DNA of 64,000 nt from an uncultured Halomonas sp. (GTDB lineage Bacteria > Pseudomonadota > Gammaproteobacteria > Pseudomonadales > Halomonadaceae), in contig NZ_CANMTQ010000004.1 of NCBI RefSeq assembly GCF_947500835.1, forward strand, positions 297,650 to 361,649. Reading direction: 5' to 3'. Made by a program: the position numbers and the translations under genes. The notes under the pieces were generated by a model that saw only the letters and a list, made by a program, of their open reading frames with translations, did not search any database and had not been told where the DNA came from. This document shows positions 9,592-18,921 of this stretch, in pieces; the first letter of the stretch is position 1, and the number at the start of each line of letters is the position of its first letter.

Positions 9592-11371
9592 TGCCGCACT
9601 TCTCAGCGCCCCCTGGCGGCACGCACCGCTCGACCGGCCGATCGGCTGGCATTGCGCTGCATACGCGCATGATGCCGCCATTCCCTGGTCGGTTTTTCAT
9701 GGGCGCGTGGGGGCCTGGCAGGCGCTACTGGACTCCCTGGCCCCTGCCGGGCAACGCTGGCTCCTGCACCTTCGCGAACCTATCGAATTTGCTGCGGCCC
9801 TGATCGCCTGCTGGGAACGCGGCGATAGTGTCGTGCTGCCCGCAGATGATCGACCGGAAACCCTGGCCGGCGTGGACCATCTGACCCAAGAGCGCCTTGG
9901 CGATATAACGGGCGGCCATCGTGCCGGCCCCTCGGCCGAAACGCCGCGTTGGGGAACACTCGATGCGGATGCGCTCGCGCTCTCTTTATACACTTCCGGG
10001 TCCAGCGGCGAACCGCAGCGTCTGGACAAGCGCTTTGCCCAGCTCGACGCGGAGCTTGGCGTGCAGGCTCAGCTCTGGCCGCTCGAAGGGCGGCTGGTGA
10101 TCAGCCAGGTGAGTCATCAGCATATTTATGGCCTGCTATTCGCTATCCTGCGCCCGCTCTGCGAACAGGCACCGATGGCTACCGCCCTATGCCGTTATCC
10201 GGAAACCCTTAGCGATTGGCTAGGACGTCTGGAAGAGACTCGGCGTTCCCAAGATTCCGCCACGCCCTATATTCCCCCGGGTGCGGTTCTGATCAGCGCG
10301 CCGCCCCCGCTTGAACGCCTGCCCCAGGAGCTCGACTGGGAGGCCGCGCCTCTGGTGCTTGCACGCATTCACTCCTCTGGCGCCGCCTTGTCGCGAATCG
10401 CCAGTGAGCACGCCCTGAAAGTGCTCGGCGTTCCGGTCAGCGAAGTCTACGGCAGTTCCGAAACCGGGGGCATCGCTTGGCGCGTTCAACAACAGGACGA
10501 GTGCTGGACGCCGCTACCCGGCATCGAGATTCGTGACGATCGACACGGCGCCCTATGGCTGCGCTCTCCGTTCCTGTCATCTCCCGACTGGCAGCGTCAG
10601 GCCGATCGTATCGCCTTGGAAGGCTCTCGATTTTGTTTGCTGGGGCGCGCCGATCATATCCTCAAGGTGGGGGGCAAGCGTTTATCCCTGACCGGCATGG
10701 ATCGCACTCTTGGCACGTACCCCGGTGTGATTCAAGCCCGCACCGTCAGCCTGCCGGAGCGAGATACGCGCCTAGGGGCCATCGTCCAGCTCGACCCGGA
10801 ACGTATCCCCCTGGACCACGATTCGCGGCGCGAGCTGATCGCGTCCTTGCGCCGGCATCTATCGAGCGCCTATGAATCCACGGTGGTGCCGCGCTACTGG
10901 CGCTTTGTCGATATTTGGCCAACCAACGCGCAGGGCAAACTGTCGAACGCCCTGGTGCGACAACTTTTTCGCGATCTGGAAGATCACCGCCTGCCGCGTT
11001 GGCTGGGCGTGAGCTTCGAGGGAGATGAGCGCTGTCAGGTAAGTCTGGAAGTCCCCGAGCGCTTGCTCTATCTGCAGGGCCACTTCGATGAGCAGCCAGT
11101 GGTGCCCGGCGTGGTGCTTGTGCAATGGAGCGTCGAGCTGGCCCGGGAGCACTTGCCGTTGTCCGGTACGTTCCAGCGTCTCGAGCGGGTCAAGTTTCCC
11201 CAGCTACTGCTGCCCGGCGAACGTGTCACACTTGTTCTTGCCTTGAGCCCCCTCGACCGGAGCATGAACGAACGGGGCGTGCGCTTATCATTTACCCTGC
11301 AAGGCCGGCAGGGTGTTCATGCCACCGGCAAGATCGTCTTTACAACGCAGGAGACCCACGATGACGAGTGA
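9584..11371 (+). CDS. acyl/aryl-AMP ligase fused to a 3-hydroxyacyl-ACP dehydratase domain
   Basis: A 595-residue two-domain protein. Residues 1 to about 450 are an ANL adenylate-forming ligase with the phosphate loop TSGSSGEPQRLDK (near 136) and YGSSETGGIAW (near 289), as in ApeH-type enzymes that activate the aromatic starter. Residues about 480-595 are a hotdog dehydratase with GHFDEQPVVPGV (near 499), as in ApeI. The start at 9584 overlaps the previous stop by 8 bases and is preferred over one 42 bases upstream. The expected job is to load the starter acid onto ACP and dehydrate chain intermediates. No frame interruption separates the domains, so this is a true fusion. Confidence 0.87.
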   Translation: MTNAALLSAPWRHAPLDRPIGWHCAAYAHDAAIPWSVFHGRVGAWQALLDSLAPAGQRWLLHLREPIEFAAALIACWERGDSVVLPADDRPETLAGVDHLTQERLGDITGGHRAGPSAETPRWGTLDADALALSLYTSGSSGEPQRLDKRFAQLDAELGVQAQLWPLEGRLVISQVSHQHIYGLLFAILRPLCEQAPMATALCRYPETLSDWLGRLEETRRSQDSATPYIPPGAVLISAPPPLERLPQELDWEAAPLVLARIHSSGAALSRIASEHALKVLGVPVSEVYGSSETGGIAWRVQQQDECWTPLPGIEIRDDRHGALWLRSPFLSSPDWQRQADRIALEGSRFCLLGRADHILKVGGKRLSLTGMDRTLGTYPGVIQARTVSLPERDTRLGAIVQLDPERIPLDHDSRRELIASLRRHLSSAYESTVVPRYWRFVDIWPTNAQGKLSNALVRQLFRDLEDHRLPRWLGVSFEGDERCQVSLEVPERLLYLQGHFDEQPVVPGVVLVQWSVELAREHLPLSGTFQRLERVKFPQLLLPGERVTLVLALSPLDRSMNERGVRLSFTLQGRQGVHATGKIVFTTQETHDDE

Positions 11372-12125
11372 TCAGCCGGCTCGCCCCTGTGTGCTGATTC
11401 CGGTATATAACCATGCCGCCGCCATCACCGCGACCTGCACCGGCGCCCGGCGCCTGGGTGTGCCGCTATTGCTGGTCGACGATGGCAGCGACACCGAGTG
11501 TGCACAAGTGCTCGACACCCTCGCCAAGGCAGAGGATGTAAGTCTGGTGCGTCTATCGGAAAATCGCGGCAAGGGGGCGGCGGTCAAGGCGGGCCTGATC
11601 GAGGCTGCACGCCAGGGTTTCACCCATGCGCTTCAGGTCGACGCCGACAGCCAGCACGAAGCCAGCGATTTTCCGCCGTTCCTGGAAGGACTGACCGCCG
11701 ACCAGGAAGAGCTGCGCATCGCCTATCCACTGTTCGATCAAAGTGTGCCCCGGCATCGCTATTATGCCCGCTACGCCACCCACGCACTGGTATGGCTCAA
11801 TACACTGTCCTTTGCGCTACGCGACACCATGTGCGGGGTCAAGCTGTACCCGGTCGAGGCGGTCAATCGTCTGGTAGCCCGTCACGGCTGTGGCGAACGC
11901 ATGCAGTTCGATACCGAACTGCCGGTGCGCTGGCTGTGGGCAGGCTTGCCGGTCGCAAACCTGCCGGTACGCGTTAGCTATCCGCTGGACGGTATTTCGC
12001 ATTTCAATATGTGGCGGGACAATGTGCTGCTGGTCATCATGCATGGGAGGCTATTCTGTGGCATGCTGCGGCGCTTGCCACGCGTGCTTCTTCGCCGCTC
12101 GAGAACATCGAAATATTCTGCATGA
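11361..12125 (+). CDS. family 2 glycosyltransferase of the polyene cluster
   Basis: A 254-residue GT-A glycosyltransferase. It begins with CVLIPVYNHAAAI, has the DDGSD nucleotide-sugar loop and a DxD-like QVDADSQH motif around residue 95. Comparable glycosyltransferases are part of APE clusters and are thought to decorate or anchor the polyene lipid; donor and acceptor are unknown here. The ATG at 11361 has a GGAG upstream and overlaps the ligase stop, and its own stop overlaps the next start as ATGA. Confidence 0.86.
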   Translation: MTSDQPARPCVLIPVYNHAAAITATCTGARRLGVPLLLVDDGSDTECAQVLDTLAKAEDVSLVRLSENRGKGAAVKAGLIEAARQGFTHALQVDADSQHEASDFPPFLEGLTADQEELRIAYPLFDQSVPRHRYYARYATHALVWLNTLSFALRDTMCGVKLYPVEAVNRLVARHGCGERMQFDTELPVRWLWAGLPVANLPVRVSYPLDGISHFNMWRDNVLLVIMHGRLFCGMLRRLPRVLLRRSRTSKYSA

Positions 12126-13075
12126 ACGACTCTCCCGGGGCCCCACAACATTGGGCACGTATACAGGAATCCGGCTCCTTGGCCGGCATGCGCATCATGG
12201 TGTGGATTCGCCGTCACCTCGGACGTCTGCCTTTTCGGATAGTGCTGGGGCCGGTCATCGTTTACTACTACCTTGGACAGGCATTGCCCCGGCGGGCCTC
12301 GCGTCGATATCTCGAACGCATATGGCCGCTGCATGCCGGGCATGCCCCACGCCAGCCCTGGTGGCTCGGTTTGAAGCACTTCATGGCCTTCGGTCAATCC
12401 TTGATGGACAAGGTCGACGCCTGGAGCGGCATGTCCATGGGCGTGAAGCTGACCCCCGAGCATCGCGCCTGTCTCGACCAGGCCATTCGCAGCGGGCGCG
12501 GCGGTCTGATGCTGGTATCCCATATCGGCAATCTCGAGATCTGTAGCGCCATCAGCGATAGCCGAGACGACTTTCACGTCACCCAGCTCATGCATACTCG
12601 TAACTCGCGCAAATTCAATCAACTCCTCGATCGCTCCACCCTCAGACGCGGCCCGGAGATCATTGAAGTCACCGAAATCACCCCCGCCACCGCTTTGGCC
12701 TTGGCGGAGCGCATCAACGCCGGTGGGTTCGTGGTGATCGCCGCGGATCGAGTGCCGATCAACGAAAGTGGCCGAGTGCGCCATATCGATTTCCTTGGCG
12801 CATCGGCGCCGTTTCCAGAAGGCCCCTTTTGGCTGGCGGCGTTGCTTCGCTGCCCCATTTATACGCTGAGCTGCCTGCGCGAAGGAACGTCACATCGCGT
12901 CGAATTCCAACCCTTCGACGACACCAGCCATCTGCGCCGGACGGATCGTGAGGCCTGGCGCGAAGACGCCATGCACCGCTACGTGGCCTGGCTCAAGGAC
13001 CAATGCCGCCGCTATCCACTGCAGTGGTTCAACTTCTTCCCTTTCTGGCAGACCGATGACCGATATGATGGCTGA
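12122..13075 (+). CDS. LpxL/HtrB-like lysophospholipid acyltransferase
   Basis: A 317-residue inner-membrane acyltransferase resembling lipid A late acyltransferases. It has an N-terminal hydrophobic anchor (about residues 35-55), an SHIGNLEI motif corresponding to the HxxxxD/E catalytic box (about 139), and a later AADRVPINE motif. In APE operons this type probably transfers an acyl or polyenoyl group to a glycolipid carrier. It overlaps the preceding glycosyltransferase by four bases (ATGA), so the pair is likely translated together and may act in sequence. Confidence 0.82.
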   Translation: MNDSPGAPQHWARIQESGSLAGMRIMVWIRRHLGRLPFRIVLGPVIVYYYLGQALPRRASRRYLERIWPLHAGHAPRQPWWLGLKHFMAFGQSLMDKVDAWSGMSMGVKLTPEHRACLDQAIRSGRGGLMLVSHIGNLEICSAISDSRDDFHVTQLMHTRNSRKFNQLLDRSTLRRGPEIIEVTEITPATALALAERINAGGFVVIAADRVPINESGRVRHIDFLGASAPFPEGPFWLAALLRCPIYTLSCLREGTSHRVEFQPFDDTSHLRRTDREAWREDAMHRYVAWLKDQCRRYPLQWFNFFPFWQTDDRYDG

Positions 13076-14660
13076 CCGCCACCCAACCCCGTTGATACTC
13101 GATGGCAACACCGTTGAACTCGAGTCCGTGCTGGCCGTCGCCAAGGGCCATACTCGCGTCCAACTCTCGGATTCATCGGAATTTCGCGAACGTATCGCCG
13201 CCGGGCCAGCCTTCCTCGATCGTCTTCTCGAGGAAGATGGCGTGGTCTATGGGGTCACTACCGGTTACGGCGATGCCTGTACCCGGGCGGTACCCATGGC
13301 GCAGCACGCGGAATTGCCGCGCCATCTGTATACCTTTCATGGCTGCGGTCTGGGCGAGATTCTCGATGTCGAGTCCGCTCGTGCGGTGGTGCTGGTGCGC
13401 CTGGTATCGCTTTGTCGCGGTGTCTCCGGGGTTAGCGTCGAACTGCTGGAGCGGCTGGTGTGGCTGCTCGAGGAAGACGTGATTCCGGTGATTCCCAGCG
13501 AGGGTTCCGTAGGCGCCAGTGGCGATCTGACACCGCTTTCCTATCTGGCGGCGGTGCTATGCGGCGAGCGTGAGGTGTTCGACCGCGGCCAGCGGCGCGC
13601 CACCGCCGAGGTGTTCGCGGAGCGCGGCCTGACCCCCTACCACCTGCGCCCCAAGGAAGGCCTGGCGCTGATGAACGGCACCGCGGTGATGACGGCCCTG
13701 GCCTGCCTGGCACTTGGTCGCGCCGAACAGCTGTCGCGCCTGGCCACCCGTATTACCGCCATGAACAGTTGGGCGCTGGAGGGCAACCCCTATCATTTCG
13801 ACGCGGATCTGTTTGCCGCCAAGCCCCATGTCGGGCAGCAGCGGGTTGCCGCACGCCTGCATCAAGATCTCGCCCACAGTCCTGCACAGGCCAAGGACGA
13901 CGACACACCGCGCAACTCCTCGCGGCTGCAGGATCGCTACTCGATCCGCTGCGCGCCTCATGTCATCGGGGTGCTGGAAGACAGTCTGCCCTGGCTTCGC
14001 AGTTTCATCGAAAACGAACTCAATAGCGCCAACGACAACCCGTTGATCGATCCGGTCGCCGGCAAGGTGATGCATGGCGGCCATTTCTATGGCGGCCATA
14101 TTGCCTTCGCCATGGACTCCCTCAAGACCCTGGTGGCGAACATCGCCGACCTGCTCGATCGGCAGTTCGCGCTACTGGTCGACACCCGTTACAACCACGG
14201 TCTAGCCGCCAATCTGAGCGGCGCCACGCTGGAGCGAGCACCGCTCAATCATGGCTACAAGGCGGTGCAGATCGGTGTTTCCGCCTGGACCGCCGAAGCC
14301 CTCAAGCTGACCATGCCGGCGAGTGTCTTTTCCCGTTCCACGGAGTGTCACAATCAGGACAAGGTGAGCATGGGCACCATTGCCGCCCGGGATGCGCTGC
14401 GAGTGCTTGCTCTGAGCGAGCAGGTGGTCGCCGCCCTGTTGCACGCTGCCTGCCAGGCGGTGGATCTGCGCCAGGTGCTTGTTTTTAGTGCTCCTGATTC
14501 CCATACCTTGAACTCCCATCTTCCGCCGGCCCTGGCGGACTTTCATCGTCTGTGCAGGGAACGTATTGACTTCGTTGAAGAAGATCGGGCCCTGGAAAAC
14601 GATCTGCGCTATTTATGCGCTCACCTGGCCGATCTGGCGGAGGGAATGTATGCGGATTAA
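13056..14660 (+). CDS. aromatic amino acid ammonia-lyase (HAL/PAL/TAL family)
   Basis: A 534-residue MIO-dependent ammonia-lyase. The cofactor-forming triad Ala154-Ser155-Gly156 is in GSVGASGDLTP, the catalytic Tyr region in VTTGYGD, and NDNPLID is present. Such enzymes deaminate His, Phe or Tyr. In this context the likely product is cinnamate or 4-coumarate, used as or converted to the aryl starter of the polyene. The selectivity segment reads RHLYTFHGCG; a His-Leu pair there is reminiscent of tyrosine-specific enzymes, but I could not align it rigorously. The start at 13056 is chosen for its 20-base overlap with the upstream gene; ATGs at 13065 and 13068 are alternatives. Confidence 0.88.
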   Translation: MTDMMADRHPTPLILDGNTVELESVLAVAKGHTRVQLSDSSEFRERIAAGPAFLDRLLEEDGVVYGVTTGYGDACTRAVPMAQHAELPRHLYTFHGCGLGEILDVESARAVVLVRLVSLCRGVSGVSVELLERLVWLLEEDVIPVIPSEGSVGASGDLTPLSYLAAVLCGEREVFDRGQRRATAEVFAERGLTPYHLRPKEGLALMNGTAVMTALACLALGRAEQLSRLATRITAMNSWALEGNPYHFDADLFAAKPHVGQQRVAARLHQDLAHSPAQAKDDDTPRNSSRLQDRYSIRCAPHVIGVLEDSLPWLRSFIENELNSANDNPLIDPVAGKVMHGGHFYGGHIAFAMDSLKTLVANIADLLDRQFALLVDTRYNHGLAANLSGATLERAPLNHGYKAVQIGVSAWTAEALKLTMPASVFSRSTECHNQDKVSMGTIAARDALRVLALSEQVVAALLHAACQAVDLRQVLVFSAPDSHTLNSHLPPALADFHRLCRERIDFVEEDRALENDLRYLCAHLADLAEGMYAD

Positions 14661-15261
14661 AGGAAAGTCGTTGCGTCATGCACTTGTATTGCTGCTGCTC
14701 TTGTCCGGTCCGGCGCTGGCCTTCGAGCTTGACGACTTGCAGGATCGACTGAATCAAACCGAGGCTCTCAAGGGTCGCTTCGAGCAGCAGCGCTATCTCG
14801 CGGATCTCGATACCCGACTGAAAAGTACTGGTCACTTTCTCTATGAGCGGGACGCCCGGATGGTCTGGGTGCTGGAAACCCCGATCGCGGATCGTCTCGT
14901 ATTCACTGCCGAGAACGCCCCAGACGACGCGGATAGGGATTCTGCCGCAGGCGCCGGCAACGATCGCCAACGCCAACAGGTCGGTACGCTACTGCTGCAG
15001 CTGCTACAAGGGGACTGGCAGGGCCTGCAGGAGCGCTTCACCCTCGATGTGACCGGCACGGATGATGCCTGGCAGGTCACTCTCGAACCCAAGGCCAAGG
15101 CGCTGCGCCAGCGCTTCACTCGCATCGAGCTCAAGGGCGCCGATTATCTCGACGACGTTGCGCTTCACGCGGCCAACGAGGATGTACTCAGGGTGCGCTT
15201 CTTCGATCAGCAGCCCTTCGATCCAGCAGCCACCGAGGCAGTCGATGGCACCAGTCGCTGA
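14650..15261 (+). CDS. LolA-like outer-membrane carrier protein of the polyene cluster
   Basis: A 203-residue periplasmic protein related to the lipoprotein carrier LolA. It has a clear signal peptide (basic start, a run of leucines, cleavage after ALA) and the LolA-type segment GRFEQQRYL with FLYERDARMVW. APE clusters encode such proteins, which probably ferry the hydrophobic aryl polyene lipid across the periplasm. The ATG at 14650 has a GGAGGG upstream and lies inside the end of the ammonia-lyase gene; its own stop overlaps the transporter start by 17 bases. Confidence 0.82.
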   Translation: MRIKGKSLRHALVLLLLLSGPALAFELDDLQDRLNQTEALKGRFEQQRYLADLDTRLKSTGHFLYERDARMVWVLETPIADRLVFTAENAPDDADRDSAAGAGNDRQRQQVGTLLLQLLQGDWQGLQERFTLDVTGTDDAWQVTLEPKAKALRQRFTRIELKGADYLDDVALHAANEDVLRVRFFDQQPFDPAATEAVDGTSR

Positions 15262-17614
15262 ACCGCAGTCGAAAAGGACGGCGACATTGCTGCGCTTGTT
15301 CGCCTGGCTGTGGGCCCTGGTGCTGCTTGGCTGCGTTCTCGGCTTGGCCTGGCTTGTGCGGGACGGCCTGCCGGTGGATACGCGGCTAACCGCCATGCTG
15401 CCGGAGGATCACCAGTCCCCCCTGATCGAGCAGGCCAACGTTCAACTGGGGCGCGGCTTCGAGGATCGCTTCGTGCTGTTGCTGTCGTCCCCGAATCTGA
15501 AAGCCGACACCCAGGCGCTGGCCAGAGCGCTGGGCGATGCCGGCAAGCACGAAGGCCAGGATACACCGCTGCTTGCCAAGATCGACTGGCGAGATACCGA
15601 TCTGATTGACAGCGACCCGCGCCAGGCATTGGGTCGCTACCGCTATCGTCTTTTGACGCCGGAACTGCAGCAAATCATCGATCAGGATGGCGGTGAGTCG
15701 CTGATCGAGCCGGCCCTGCGCAATCTATTCTCACTCACAGGGCAGCCCGACCCGGTTGCCGACCCTTTCGGTCTTTTAGCGCGATGGATCGACGCTCGGG
15801 ACGAGAGCCCGGTTCAGGCCCGAAACGGCCTGCTCACCGTCACTCTGCAGGGCAGCCCTCATGCATTGCTGATCGGTGATCTGGCCGGCAGCCCCTACGA
15901 CATTGGCGCGCAGCAGGCCATGACGCGAACCCTCAAAGACTTTGAGCAAGATCATCCCCAGGTCACCCTGCTGCGCTCCGGATTGATCTTTCATGCCGCC
16001 GCCGGTGCGCGTCAGGCCCAGCGAGAAATCACCACCATCGGGCTCGGCGCCTTTATCGGCCTGGTCACGATCCTGCTGCTGGTGTTTCGCTCGCCTCGGG
16101 TGTTGGCCCAGATGATGCTGCCCCTGGCCTCTGGCCTGCTGCTGGCCCTGCCCGTGACGCTGCTGCTGTTTGGGCAGCTGCATCTGATGACCCTGGCCTT
16201 CGGTGCCAGCCTGATCGGCATCGCCATCGACTACGCCCTGCACCTGCAGTGCGACCGCGCTGTACACGGGCGCGATTTTCGACTGGGCCGACTGTTGCCG
16301 GGCTTGACCCTGGGACTGGTCTCGAGCCTGCTGGCCTATCTCGCCCAGACCCTCACCCCCATGCCGGGGCTACGCCAGATGGCTGCCTTCGCCGCTCTTG
16401 GACTGCTCGGCGCCTGGCTCAGCGTGGTGCTTTGGCTGCCGCGCATGCGCCTGCCCAGTCCGGCGGCGACCCGGCGACTTGCGGAAGGATTGTGGCGCTG
16501 GACGACGCCCCGCCGCGGCCTTACCCCCAGCATTGCGCTGGTCGGGCTGCTAATTTGTAGTGCCGTGATCGGCTGGCAGTTGACCAGCGATGACAGCCTG
16601 CGCTTGCTCAATCCCTCCCCGGAAACGCTGCTCGATCAGGAGCGTCAGGTACAGCAGGCGCTTGGCAGCGATACCGGCAACCGCTATCTGCTGGTCACCG
16701 CCACTGATGAGGCAGCACTGCTCAGCCGTCTTGCGACACTGGGCGACACCCTGGGTGACTGGATCGACGAAGGCCTGCCTTTGAGAATCACCAATCTGGC
16801 CGACAGCGTGCCGCCGCCAAGCGTACAGCAAGAGAGTCTGGCTCGCGTGAAGCGCTTGTACGGCCAGCCCCTGGAAGCCTTGGTGCAGCAGGCGGGTCTT
16901 GATGACAAGGTCGTCGAGCGTGCCCGGACGCGCCTCGAGGGTGCTCCCGTGCTTGATGTCACCACCTGGCTGGATTCCCCCTTGGGAAATTCTCAACGGC
17001 GGCTGTGGCTGGGCGAGCCGGAAAGCGAGCCGGAGGCCCAGGAAAGCGTTCGTGTTGCCGCCGCCCTGCTGGTTCAGTTCACCGGCGAAGATGGCCAGGC
17101 GTCAGCGCTGGAACAACGGCTGACGGCGCTGGCCGGTCACGATGACGACATCATCTATGTCAATCGCGTGGCGCGCATCGGCGAGCTGCTGGGTCAGCTG
17201 CGAAAGAATATCGTCTGGTGGGTGGCCGCCGCGGTGGTGGCGCTGAGTCTGTTGTTGATCTGGCGCTATGGGCGGGATACCTGGCGGGTACTGACGCCGC
17301 CCCTGGGCGCCCTGCTGGGCACCTTGACGCTGTTTGCCCTGATTGGCATTCCGTTGAATGTCTTCAGCCAGCTGGGGTTACTACTGGTACTGGGCATCGG
17401 TCTGGATGCGGGCATCTTCAGCGTCGAGCACGGCCGCCGCGCCTCGACCTGGCTGGCGATCAGTCTTTCGACCCTGACCAGTCTGCTGGCCTTTGGCCTG
17501 CTCACTTTCAGCGCGACCCCGGCGTTGCACTATCTGGGGCTATCCTGTCTGATTGGACTGGCAATGGTATGGTGCTTGGTACCCTGGGTGCGGCCCAACC
17601 GCGAGCACTTCTGA
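15245..17614 (+). CDS. MMPL/RND-type exporter of the polyene cluster
   Basis: A 789-residue inner-membrane protein with the RND/MMPL layout: one N-terminal membrane helix, a large periplasmic domain, a block of helices around residues 260-430 (including FGASLIGIAIDYALH), a second periplasmic domain, then a second helix block to the C-terminus (including GIGLDAGIF). It probably extracts the polyene lipid from the inner membrane for delivery to the LolA-like carrier encoded just upstream. The start at 15245 overlaps the LolA-like gene. Confidence 0.86.
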   Translation: MAPVAEPQSKRTATLLRLFAWLWALVLLGCVLGLAWLVRDGLPVDTRLTAMLPEDHQSPLIEQANVQLGRGFEDRFVLLLSSPNLKADTQALARALGDAGKHEGQDTPLLAKIDWRDTDLIDSDPRQALGRYRYRLLTPELQQIIDQDGGESLIEPALRNLFSLTGQPDPVADPFGLLARWIDARDESPVQARNGLLTVTLQGSPHALLIGDLAGSPYDIGAQQAMTRTLKDFEQDHPQVTLLRSGLIFHAAAGARQAQREITTIGLGAFIGLVTILLLVFRSPRVLAQMMLPLASGLLLALPVTLLLFGQLHLMTLAFGASLIGIAIDYALHLQCDRAVHGRDFRLGRLLPGLTLGLVSSLLAYLAQTLTPMPGLRQMAAFAALGLLGAWLSVVLWLPRMRLPSPAATRRLAEGLWRWTTPRRGLTPSIALVGLLICSAVIGWQLTSDDSLRLLNPSPETLLDQERQVQQALGSDTGNRYLLVTATDEAALLSRLATLGDTLGDWIDEGLPLRITNLADSVPPPSVQQESLARVKRLYGQPLEALVQQAGLDDKVVERARTRLEGAPVLDVTTWLDSPLGNSQRRLWLGEPESEPEAQESVRVAAALLVQFTGEDGQASALEQRLTALAGHDDDIIYVNRVARIGELLGQLRKNIVWWVAAAVVALSLLLIWRYGRDTWRVLTPPLGALLGTLTLFALIGIPLNVFSQLGLLLVLGIGLDAGIFSVEHGRRASTWLAISLSTLTSLLAFGLLTFSATPALHYLGLSCLIGLAMVWCLVPWVRPNREHF

Positions 17615-17636
17615 CAATATTCGGGGGAGAAACCCC

Positions 17637-18911
17637 ATGACACCTGAACACGTTACTGATTTCGATACCGATGTCATCGTCATTGGCGCCGGCCCTGCCG
17701 GCGCTGCCGCCGCCTCCCAACTGTCAGGCCTGGGTCATGAGGTGCAGGTGCTGGAGCGCAGTCACTTCCCGCGCTTCTCGATCGGTGAAAGCCTGCTGCC
17801 CCAGTGCATGAGTTATCTCGAGACCGCCGGCCTGCTCGAGACCGTGCAGGCCGCCAACTACCAGTTCAAGAATGGTGCTGCCTTCACTTGCGGCGCCAAG
17901 ACGACTGCCATCGACTTTCGCGAAAAGTTCACCCCGGGCTGGGGCACCACCTACCAGATCGAGCGGGCAGACTTCGATCAACGTTTGATCCAGGCCGCCG
18001 CTGATCGTGGCGCAAAGGTAGACTTCGGTGTCACCGTGACGGATGTTCGACCCGACGACCAACGCCCCCAAGTGAGCTACGTCGATGAGAATGGCCAGAC
18101 GACGACCCTGACCGCTCGCTTTCTACTGGATGCCAGCGGCTACGGCCGGGTATTGGCGCGCCAGCTCGATCTTGAGCGGGACCCGCGCCTGGAGCCGCGC
18201 ATGGCGCTGTTTACCCACGTGGAGGATCACATTGATGATCCGGATTATGATCGGGAAAAAATCCTGATCGGCGTGCATCCCGACGACGCCACCACCTGGT
18301 ACTGGCTGATTCCCTTTGCCAACGGCCACGCATCAGTAGGTGTCGTCGGCGCCATCGAGACCCTGGAGCAGTATGGCGACAGCGCCGAAGCGCGCTGGCA
18401 TGCCTTGATCGACGCGGAACCCCGCTATCGCCAGCTGTTACGCGACGCCCGGCCGGTGCGCCACTTCGGCGAACTCAAAGGCTACTCCGCGGATGTCACC
18501 CGTCTGCACGGGCCGGGATACGCCCTGCTGGGTAACGCAGGAGAGTTCCTCGATCCAGTCTTTTCCTCCGGAGTGACTATTGCGCTGCGCTCTTCCACGA
18601 TGGCTGTCCCATTGGTCGATCGACTTTTACGCGGCGGGAGCGTGGACTGGCAGACAGAGTTCGAGACACCGCTGCGCCAAGGGATTGCCACCTTCCGAGC
18701 CTTTGTCGATGCCTGGTATGACGGGCGGCTGCAGTCCATCATCTTCAACGAGACACAGCCAGATAGTCTCAAGCGCATGATCAGTGCGGTTCTGGCAGGC
18801 TATGCCTGGGACAAGGACAATCCTTTCGTTAGCGCCGCGGACAAACGACTGACGACCCTGGCACAGCTTTGTGATTATCGCCCGCGCCAAACCCAATCAA
18901 GCCCTGCGTAA
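17637..18911 (+). CDS. FAD-dependent oxidoreductase (tryptophan halogenase-like)
   Basis: A 424-residue flavoprotein of the geranylgeranyl reductase/halogenase-like group. The Rossmann motif GAGPAG is at residues 17-22, the family motif FPRFSIGESLLP near 45-56, and a second FAD-contact region GNAGEFLDPVFSSG near 300. The WxWxIP motif that marks true flavin halogenases is represented only by WYWLIPF, so halogenation should not be assumed. Homologues occur in APE gene clusters, where they may modify the aryl head or chain. It lies 22 bases after the transporter gene with a GGGGGA upstream. Confidence 0.82.
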   Translation: MTPEHVTDFDTDVIVIGAGPAGAAAASQLSGLGHEVQVLERSHFPRFSIGESLLPQCMSYLETAGLLETVQAANYQFKNGAAFTCGAKTTAIDFREKFTPGWGTTYQIERADFDQRLIQAAADRGAKVDFGVTVTDVRPDDQRPQVSYVDENGQTTTLTARFLLDASGYGRVLARQLDLERDPRLEPRMALFTHVEDHIDDPDYDREKILIGVHPDDATTWYWLIPFANGHASVGVVGAIETLEQYGDSAEARWHALIDAEPRYRQLLRDARPVRHFGELKGYSADVTRLHGPGYALLGNAGEFLDPVFSSGVTIALRSSTMAVPLVDRLLRGGSVDWQTEFETPLRQGIATFRAFVDAWYDGRLQSIIFNETQPDSLKRMISAVLAGYAWDKDNPFVSAADKRLTTLAQLCDYRPRQTQSSPA

Positions 18912-18921
18912 AGAGATGTGC

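Noticed and set aside
17637..18911. Flavin-dependent tryptophan halogenase
   Set aside because: The FAD fold fits, but the WxWxIP halogenase motif is not intact, so only oxidoreductase is claimed.
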